Assembly (NCBI GenBank): GCA_012799425.1
Contig: JAAZLF010000361.1
Coordinates: 1 to 10,477 of the forward strand
Direction: 5' to 3'
Length of the DNA: 10,477 nt
DNA from: Actinomycetales bacterium
GTDB taxonomy: Bacteria; Actinomycetota; Actinomycetes; Actinomycetales; Dermabacteraceae
A model generated the notes under the pieces. That model searched no databases. It had not been told where the DNA came from and saw nothing but the letters and a program-made list of their open reading frames with translations. The translations under genes were made by a program, and so were the position numbers. Position 1 is the first letter of the stretch, and every line of letters starts with the position of its first letter. Shown here one piece after another: positions 8,401-10,477 of the stretch.

Positions 8401-8728
8401 GCGTGACGGAAGGGGTGTTGATCGGAGTGATCCCGCGAGCGCCCGTCTCGAAGACGTAGTACCCGGATTGGATGATGTCGAGGTCCTGACCGGTCGAGGA
8501 GATCTTCCCGTCGATCTCGCCGGCGTCGACGTTGACCCGACCGATCAGACCGCCGTTCTCATTGGCGACCCACACACCGCCGTTGGAGACGTCGACCTCC
8601 GAGGAGGACAGTCCAGGATGGTTCAGCGCAAAACCTGTGAGCACCAGCGCGACCACGGTCAGCACGGCCGAGGAGATAGCCGTGACCCGCCTACCACGGC
8701 GCCGCTTCGGTCGAGCGGTGACAGACAT
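2462..8728 (-). CDS. Giant membrane-anchored surface protein with cadherin/Ig-like and FN3 repeats
   Basis: The product is 2088 residues. Start ATG 8728 is chosen because GGGGG lies 7 nt upstream and the next residues are a basic cap (RPKRRRGRR) followed by one transmembrane segment (about 15-36); the frame is open further upstream but that part looks non-coding. The segment lacks a clear signal-peptidase site, so an N-in, C-out signal anchor is likely. Residues about 44-390 form a beta-rich head, perhaps propeller-like. Residues about 405-1487 are a tandem array of cadherin/Ig-like domains with N-D-x-D-P-D-G-D loops. Four FN3 domains follow (about 1488-1870), then a weak FN3-like unit (1874-1975) and an aromatic-rich C-terminal domain (1979-2088). 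No LPxTG sorting signal is present. The domain types and the moxR-DUF58 context match a large actinobacterial surface-protein family of unknown function. Adhesion, wall spacing or envelope sensing are all possible and none is shown by the sequence. Confidence 0.93.
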   Translation of the reverse strand: MSVTARPKRRRGRRVTAISSAVLTVVALVLTGFALNHPGLSSSEVDVSNGGVWVANENGGLIGRVNVDAGEIDGKISSTGQDLDIIQSGYYVFETGARGITPINTPSVTRGGLVEMPPGSTVEIGHDRLAVSAPDGRVWILSPEEAAAFSPGAVDPVYEGGSGLLPVTVTVDGDVFVLDGTELLRFPRTDSAQETTADKPLVAGNLSTSPEDVQLTAVGSEPVIMDRPQRTLRVGTDLTQRDLTDQGVSSLDQAELQQAGPGSENFVLATTDALFLIPFGGGEPTEISAGGNGREVVPPAQVAGCAYGAWEGSLSYVRACEGEEPIQDTIPEAQDGGDLTLRVNRDLVILNDQKFGLSWEIMDSMELVDDWILTQEIQTDDSEQKEKETLTTTITNIAAERDEENRPPTANDDEYGVRPGQSVVLPVTRNDTDPDGDILSVDVEGEQPGIGTVTPIRGGTQLQIDVDEDASGSASFAYRADDGRGGTDTATVTLDVRSDDENDGPVPVEKAVTKVQVRSGQEVSFNILPYWEDPDGDAFYLANAVVPPEDLVTFRPDGLITFNDAGLAPGTKQVQLTFKDEHGQVGEGVVEIESVTDNDLAPITTADHATIVAGRNSTIKPLMNDLNPNGGNLELVSVSDAEGLEVEPVLEAGALNVEGSTPGVYYLEYTVAASGASTSSLGLVRVDVVEPEAEDLAPVAVDDMGTVTTGTDSLIDPLENDVDPTGGVLVVNDIDVPEGSGLKATVVNHHLIRVEAPPGATVSEEPVPLTYEVANSAGRSTGTIRVMVASTDTQFANPVAAPDRAVVRAGDMVNIDVLDNDISPTGSDLHLGQILDSSRADDLGNTEPHQDQVRFRADDDASGEAAVQYEVVDATGRTGSAYAYITIVPRDADNSAPKPNNLEARTVAGTPVRIPVQTTGIDPEGDSVMLTGVTSPMPTLGEIVSANGEWIEYLPYDDSVGTDRFRYQVMDRHGAIGTAEVLVGVASPNERNQAPYAVDDSVEVRPDREVQIPVLDNDTDPEGDLLSVVRDDVEPMTEIEEHPPAEGQEDGYVTVTTPSEPGTHTVLYSATDGQLKSSATVTIKVASNAPLRSPIARDDFVPVEEVMDPEQEFVEIDVLENDSDPDGSTRDLVVELEGSPEGVQLMDDEGTVRITPQEEQQRLRYTITDVDDQSSAGYIWVPGTAKQAPVWVGEPIEVQEGSEATIDLSDPNNVRVRPGAQPAQITEPGMVSAQHGDGGEIVQDESTLLYRPAADFSGNDTITVEVTDGVVGDPTAAVATIAIPVVVAPEETNLPPTLQGALLEVEQGGPQSTLDLSAGAEDPEGDELTFALGEYTEDPEISLGVDGATLTAGATTNAPKGTILEVPVTVTDGTNPPVSATVQITVGGSQRPLISAALDEATIDAGTTESIPVLENDSNPFPGGDREIVDVGLIAGEGEVSLDGDQVVVTPDQQFAGNLSARYTVVDETGDPDRQVSGEIRVTVRGLPDAPSAPRIGEVGDSFVELNFAAGDDNGAPITGYEVTSATGPAITQTCASTSCTITGLTNDSEYTFQVVAINDVGESEPSVPSAVARPDVRPERPAKPSVERGDEQLTVSWTPPTNRGSAIQSYTVQIQNTATGRLEAPQELSGGTTQTVFTGLENGVEYRFRVQAANLADEPSQWSDWSQAEHPAGKPHKPSGTPSAKRIENPLGGGITVTWPKMPEKEANGEPITEYVVTASSGESQTIPASKTSATFQNLDQDSKHTFTYTAVNSVGRGAAASNASNAVTPWAKPSVPTGVRATMPSEGEGKGPNKRVTVHWKAPVDNGTTITKYVVRWNGGSREVNAPAEKLDLTLKNGTSYRFTVEARNGFEADGGVSGASKESNAVRPYTTPSPPTSATITAGKCTSVNRCPVTYKASAGTGDGGAGNMNLQVRINDGNWKDVNSSFSETATVESGIEVSIEARVVTKPKKANGDTTTMTSGIVNASENAQTYTPPPAKPVSSVNWGPHATYPGVCGSQYCRRVDIELTNLDPSKTYELTIKTNKSPAHPGGWWTKDNEPLTVNPDSNGYFTTGRNSSFYYGYPENDFTVYLDGKELETHPYKPL
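3116..4267 (-). repeat. Four fibronectin type III domains within the giant protein
   Basis: Four FN3 units cover residues about 1488-1574, 1578-1672, 1677-1770 and 1774-1870. Each has the G-x-x-I-(T/Q)-x-Y-x-V strand, with the Tyr at 1521, 1611, 1716 and 1815. Each also has the late Y/H-x-F-x-x-x-A-x-N/R strand, as in EYTFQVVAIND and SYRFTVEARN. Pro-rich linkers separate them (RPERPAKP, KPHKPS, KPSVP, PYTTPSPP). Bacterial FN3 domains are usually spacers or polymer-binding modules on secreted proteins. Confidence 0.88.
4268..7516 (-). repeat. Array of about eleven ~98-residue cadherin/Ig-like repeats within the giant protein
   Basis: Acidic turn motifs recur at residues 430 (NDTDPDGD), 532 (EDPDGD), 624 (NDLNPNG), 720 (NDVDPTGG), 820 (NDISPTGS), 921 (IDPEGD), 1017 (NDTDPEGD), 1121 (NDSDPDG), 1321 (EDPEGD) and 1416 (NDSNPFPGG). 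A degenerate copy (LSDPNNV) sits near 1208, where the period predicts one. The spacing is 88-112 residues. Most units share the layout A-x-D-D-x-x-x-V, then V-L-x-N-D-x-D-P-x-G-D, then Y-x-V-x-D-x-x-G. The acidic loops resemble Ca2+-binding cadherin-type sites, which would stiffen a rod; calcium binding itself is inferred. Confidence 0.85.
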
Positions 8729-8752
8729 GGACGTACCCCCAGCGCATGTTCC

Positions 8753-8783
8753 TATGTATCTGCGCGCCGACAGCCCCAGTTCA
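8753..8783 (-). promoter_or_regulatory. Weak candidate promoter of the giant-protein operon
   Basis: On the minus strand a -10-like TACATA (8758-8753) is preceded by TGAACT (8783-8778) with a 19-nt spacer. The start point would fall close to 8746, leaving a leader of under 20 nt that contains the GGGGG ribosome binding site. The -35 match is poor and the spacer is long, so this is only a suggestion. A promoter somewhere in the 201-bp gap is expected but not proven. Confidence 0.22.
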
Positions 8784-8903
8784 CCCCTGCAGGGAGGCTC
8801 TCCCCGCAGACGACCCGTCGCGCGCCGTGCCCAGGGTACTCGGAGACAGCCCTCGGCACCACGGGGGCCCGTGGGCACCACATCTGGCAGAACGCTCCAC
8901 CGA

Positions 8904-8920
8904 CCCGGCCCTGTGCCGGG
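8904..8920 (-). terminator. Candidate GC hairpin after the polyprenyl synthase gene
   Basis: A 6-bp all-GC stem (CCCGGC / GCCGGG, 5-nt loop) starts ten bases beyond the polyprenyl synthase stop codon. No T-tract follows, so it would have to be a non-canonical, U-poor terminator or a 3'-end stabilising hairpin. A second inverted repeat (CCACGGG / CCCGTGG, 2-nt spacer, 8859-8874) lies farther downstream in the same gap. Confidence 0.3.
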
Positions 8921-8929
8921 CGCTGGCCG

Positions 8930-9937
8930 TCAGCTCGAGCGCTCGACAAGAGTCCTGGTGAAAGCTGTCAAAGCGTCCCGGACCGGGCCCTCCGGCAGCT
9001 CCTGGAGGATCTCCACGGCGTCGTCGGCCGTGCCCTGCGCCAGGGCGCGAGTCTCCTCGAGCGCGGGGTCCTCTCGCAGCAGCGCGACGACCTGGTCGAG
9101 GGCGGCATCGGAGCTGAGGTCCCCGTCGAGCCGGGAGACGAGGTCGAGGCTCCCGGGGTCCTGCTGGTGCGCGGCGCGGTGCCGCACGAGCAGGGTGGGC
9201 ATCGTGGGCACGCCTTCACGCAGGTCGATGCCGGGAGTCTTACCACTGGTGGAGGCGTCGCTCTCGAGATCGAGGACGTCATCGGCGAGCTGGAACGCCA
9301 CGCCGATCTTCTCACCGTAGCGGCGCATGACGTCGGCAGAGCCCTCCGGTGCGCCGGCGAGGGAGGCGCCGAGCCCACCGGCAAGGGCGAGCAGGGAGGC
9401 TGTTTTGTCCGCCAGCACCGATATGTAGTGGTCGAACGGGTCGTCGTCCGCCTTCGGTCCGACGGTCTCGTGCAGCTGGCCCAGGCAGAGACGCTCGAAC
9501 GTCTCCGAGTGGAGGCGTACGGCATCGGCACCGATACGAGCGCTGAGACCGCTGGCGCGCGCGAAGAGGAAATCGCCGGTCAGGATCGCGACGTTGTTGC
9601 CCCACAGTGCGTGGGCGCTGTCGGTGCCGCGCCGGGTGGGCGCTGAGTCCATGACATCGTCATGGTAGAGACTGGCGAGGTGGGTCAGCTCCACCAGGAC
9701 GGCCGCGTCGAGCACGCCGTCCGCCTCGACGTCGCCGAGTGAGGCGGCGAGGAGCACGAGCATCGGCCTGACGCGTTTGCCACCGGCGTCCATCAGGTGC
9801 CGGCCGGTCCATCGGACCATATCGTCCGACGTGGCCACGGATTCACGCAGCCGCTCCTCGATGACTCCGAGACGCTCGACGATGCTGGTCGCGAGCTGCT
9901 CATCGATGTCGGGAACGCCCGGCAACGTGGACGGCAT
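8930..9937 (-). CDS. Long-chain polyprenyl diphosphate synthase (trans-prenyltransferase)
   Basis: This 335-residue cytoplasmic enzyme condenses isopentenyl diphosphate units onto an allylic diphosphate to build an all-trans polyprenyl chain. All family motifs are visible: G-G-K-R-V-R-P at 52-58, the first Asp-rich motif H-D-D-V-M-D (Asp93, Asp94, Asp97) followed by R-R-G, G-D-F-L-F-A at 121-126, and the second Asp-rich motif F-Q-L-A-D-D-V-L-D (Asp219, Asp220, Asp223). Small residues Ala88 and Ser89, five and four positions before the first motif, predict a long product, as in octaprenyl or heptaprenyl synthases. The menaquinone side chain is the likely use in an actinobacterium. Start ATG 9937 is chosen because AGGAGA lies just upstream (AGGAGAGCC-ATG); the frame is open to 10048 but that extension is Arg/Pro-rich shadow sequence. 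The length is normal. It stands alone here, with no menaquinone genes visible. Confidence 0.95.
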   Translation of the reverse strand: MPSTLPGVPDIDEQLATSIVERLGVIEERLRESVATSDDMVRWTGRHLMDAGGKRVRPMLVLLAASLGDVEADGVLDAAVLVELTHLASLYHDDVMDSAPTRRGTDSAHALWGNNVAILTGDFLFARASGLSARIGADAVRLHSETFERLCLGQLHETVGPKADDDPFDHYISVLADKTASLLALAGGLGASLAGAPEGSADVMRRYGEKIGVAFQLADDVLDLESDASTSGKTPGIDLREGVPTMPTLLVRHRAAHQQDPGSLDLVSRLDGDLSSDAALDQVVALLREDPALEETRALAQGTADDAVEILQELPEGPVRDALTAFTRTLVERSS

Positions 9938-9996
9938 GGCTCTCCTGGTACTCGGTGGGGCGCCCGCGAGGACGCTCCCAGGACATGGACTGCTCC

Positions 9997-10021
9997 GGCT
10001 CGGGGCACAGTGCGCCGAGCC
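9997..10021. promoter_or_regulatory. Operator-like palindrome upstream of the polyprenyl synthase
   Basis: A 25-bp interrupted palindrome has outer arms GGCTCGG and CCGAGCC and inner arms GCAC and GTGC around a central A. Only one G/G mismatch pair separates the outer and inner arms. It lies 60 bp before the synthase start, where an operator or a 5'-UTR hairpin could sit. No regulator can be named from this window. Confidence 0.35.
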
Positions 10022-10205
10022 CGGTGCGCGCCGGTGACGGCTGCGCACACCCGGCCGCCCAGTCTACCGGGGCACAAGGGGCCTGCACCTCCGCGAGGGT
10101 CCCGAGGTGAGCGGGACGACGCGGGGCCGCAGCGAACGCGAGGCGGCAGCGGGCGCGAGGCCGTCGCACCCGGGCAATGCGCCCAGACGGTCTCCCCTCC
10201 ACGCT

Positions 10206-10267
10206 GTGGTCGCACGTGACTCCGCGCAACACCTGCGTGGTCGCACGTGACTCCGCGCAACACATGC
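10206..10267. repeat. Two tandem 31-bp REP-like units
   Basis: Bases 10206-10236 and 10237-10267 match at 30 of 31 positions; the first 27 bases are identical and the only difference is C10233 versus A10264. Read on the minus strand, each unit folds on itself with arms GTTGCGCG and CGTGCGAC around a GAGTCA loop, giving 8 bp with two G-U wobbles. Each unit also contains CACGTG. The layout resembles short intergenic REP-type elements. Confidence 0.85.
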
Positions 10268-10279
10268 CGGGTACGTGGT

Positions 10280-10306
10280 CAGTGCGCCCGGAACAGCTGC
10301 GCACTG
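10280..10306. repeat. Stem-loop (8-bp arms) beyond the rRNA terminator
   Basis: CAGTGCGC at 10280-10287 is the exact reverse complement of GCGCACTG at 10299-10306, with an 11-nt loop. It lies one base from the adjacent 18-bp palindrome and about 50 bp past the T-tract of the rRNA terminator. No T-run follows on either strand. Confidence 0.55.
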
Positions 10307-10307
10307 G

Positions 10308-10325
10308 CCCGAGCCCGGGCTCGGG
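10308..10325. repeat. 18-bp perfect palindrome
   Basis: CCCGAGCCCGGGCTCGGG equals its own reverse complement over 18 bases. It lies between the rRNA terminator and the stem-loop. It could be a protein-binding site, a cruciform, or part of a backup terminator for rRNA transcription. Confidence 0.7.
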
Positions 10326-10356
10326 GGCCACGAGTACCGACCCCTCTTCTGGGCAT

Positions 10357-10414
10357 AAAAAAGGGGAGTGGGAGGAGCGAAACCCCCAAGGGTCTCAAGC
10401 TCACTCCCACTCCC
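10357..10414 (-). terminator. Intrinsic terminator of the rRNA operon
   Basis: Directly after the 5S gene, CTCCCACTCCC (10404-10414 on the plus strand) pairs perfectly with GGGAGTGGGAG (10364-10374). With one bulged base the stem continues through GCTC/GAGC, and a small inner ACCC/GGGT helix can form. On the minus strand the stem is followed by TTTTTT (10362-10357). This is a classic rho-independent terminator and it separates the rRNA operon from the protein genes. Confidence 0.93.
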
Positions 10415-10422
10415 ACACAAGA

Positions 10423-10477
10423 TGTCCGGCGGCGACCTACTCTCCCACACCCTCCCGAGTGCAGTACCATCGGCGCA
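10423..10477 (-). rRNA. rrf: 5S ribosomal RNA, 3' part (runs off window)
   Basis: The minus strand reads GCGCCGATGGTACTGCA, then GTGGGAGAGTAGGTCGCCGCC, which is the conserved 3' half of actinobacterial 5S rRNA. The molecule should end near GGACA at 10423, about 9 bases before the terminator stem. A full 5S is about 117-120 nt, so roughly half lies beyond the window edge; 16S and 23S genes are expected further that way. The exact 3' end is uncertain by a few bases. Confidence 0.95.

Larger units (their letters stand above)
9938..10356. other. Gene-free spacer between rRNA operon and polyprenyl synthase
   Basis: I see no convincing gene in these 419 bases. The frames that stay open across it are Arg/Pro/Ala-rich and typical of GC-rich shadow frames, and none has a good ribosome binding site with a family-like product. 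It holds, in transcription order, an 18-bp palindrome, an 8-bp stem-loop, two tandem 31-bp units and the operator-like palindrome. A TAGACT hexamer (10066-10061) could be a -10 box for the synthase gene, but no matching -35 is seen. Confidence 0.7.

Noticed and set aside
8729..8881. N-terminal extension of the giant protein to the ATG at 8881
   Set aside because: The extension is Arg/Gly/Pro-rich and places 51 residues before the basic cap and membrane anchor. The ATG at 8728 has a good GGGGG ribosome binding site and a typical signal-anchor start.
5537..9646. A 1369-codon open frame on the plus strand
   Set aside because: It lies antisense to the giant gene and the polyprenyl synthase. Its product is dominated by Gly/Arg/Asp/His/Val without domains, as expected from high-GC third-position bias, and it spans two real genes plus the gap between them.
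9938..10048. N-terminal extension of the polyprenyl synthase to the ATG at 10048
   Set aside because: The 37 extra residues are low-complexity and unlike the family, while ATG 9937 has AGGAGA directly upstream and gives the usual length.
10206..10267. CRISPR array
   Set aside because: Two directly abutting 31-bp copies with no unique spacers between them form a tandem repeat, not repeat-spacer units, and no cas gene is present.
10064..10450. Small minus-strand frames in the spacer near the rRNA operon
   Set aside because: They run through the rRNA terminator, the 5S end or the tandem repeats, and the products have no family-like character.

Overview
The window is high-GC DNA from an actinobacterium. 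The codon third positions, the GC-rich shadow frames, the actinobacterial 5S rRNA sequence and the gene set fit Micrococcales, with a Dermabacteraceae/Brachybacterium-like genome as my best guess. The taxon is inferred and was not searched. Every gene I can support lies on the minus strand, so transcription runs from high to low coordinates.

Reading in the direction of transcription, the window opens with the 3' part of a 5S rRNA gene (10423-10477, the end of an rRNA operon). A strong intrinsic terminator follows at 10357-10414. Next comes a gene-free stretch of about 420 bp rich in symmetric elements: an 18-bp perfect palindrome, a stem-loop, two tandem 31-bp REP-like units, and an operator-like palindrome close to the next gene. 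The first protein gene is a long-chain polyprenyl diphosphate synthase (8930-9937), probably making the menaquinone side chain.

After a 201-bp gap, a second transcription unit starts. It encodes a 2088-residue membrane-anchored surface protein (2462-8728). The protein has an N-terminal transmembrane anchor, a globular beta-rich head, about eleven cadherin/Ig-like repeats of roughly 98 residues with acidic DPDGD-type loops, four clear FN3 domains and one doubtful one, and a small aromatic-rich C-terminal domain. A MoxR-type AAA+ ATPase (1424-2398) follows 63 bp downstream. It overlaps by ATGA with a membrane-anchored DUF58 protein (9-1427), which in turn overlaps by ATGA with another gene that begins at base 12 and leaves the window.

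The interesting unit is therefore a giant extracellular rod protein, MoxR, DUF58 and at least one more gene, apparently co-transcribed. MoxR ATPases paired with vWA-like or DUF58 partners are known chaperone-like modules. Co-transcription with a giant rod suggests the module matures, assembles or regulates that protein or the cell wall around it, but this is inference from gene order. The best second-look items are this operon, the anti-Shine-Dalgarno and mini-ORF arrangement before moxR, the lower-GC 3' end of the giant gene, the strictly paired cysteines, the DUF58 protein without an obvious MIDAS motif, and the tandem REP-like units beside the rRNA operon.
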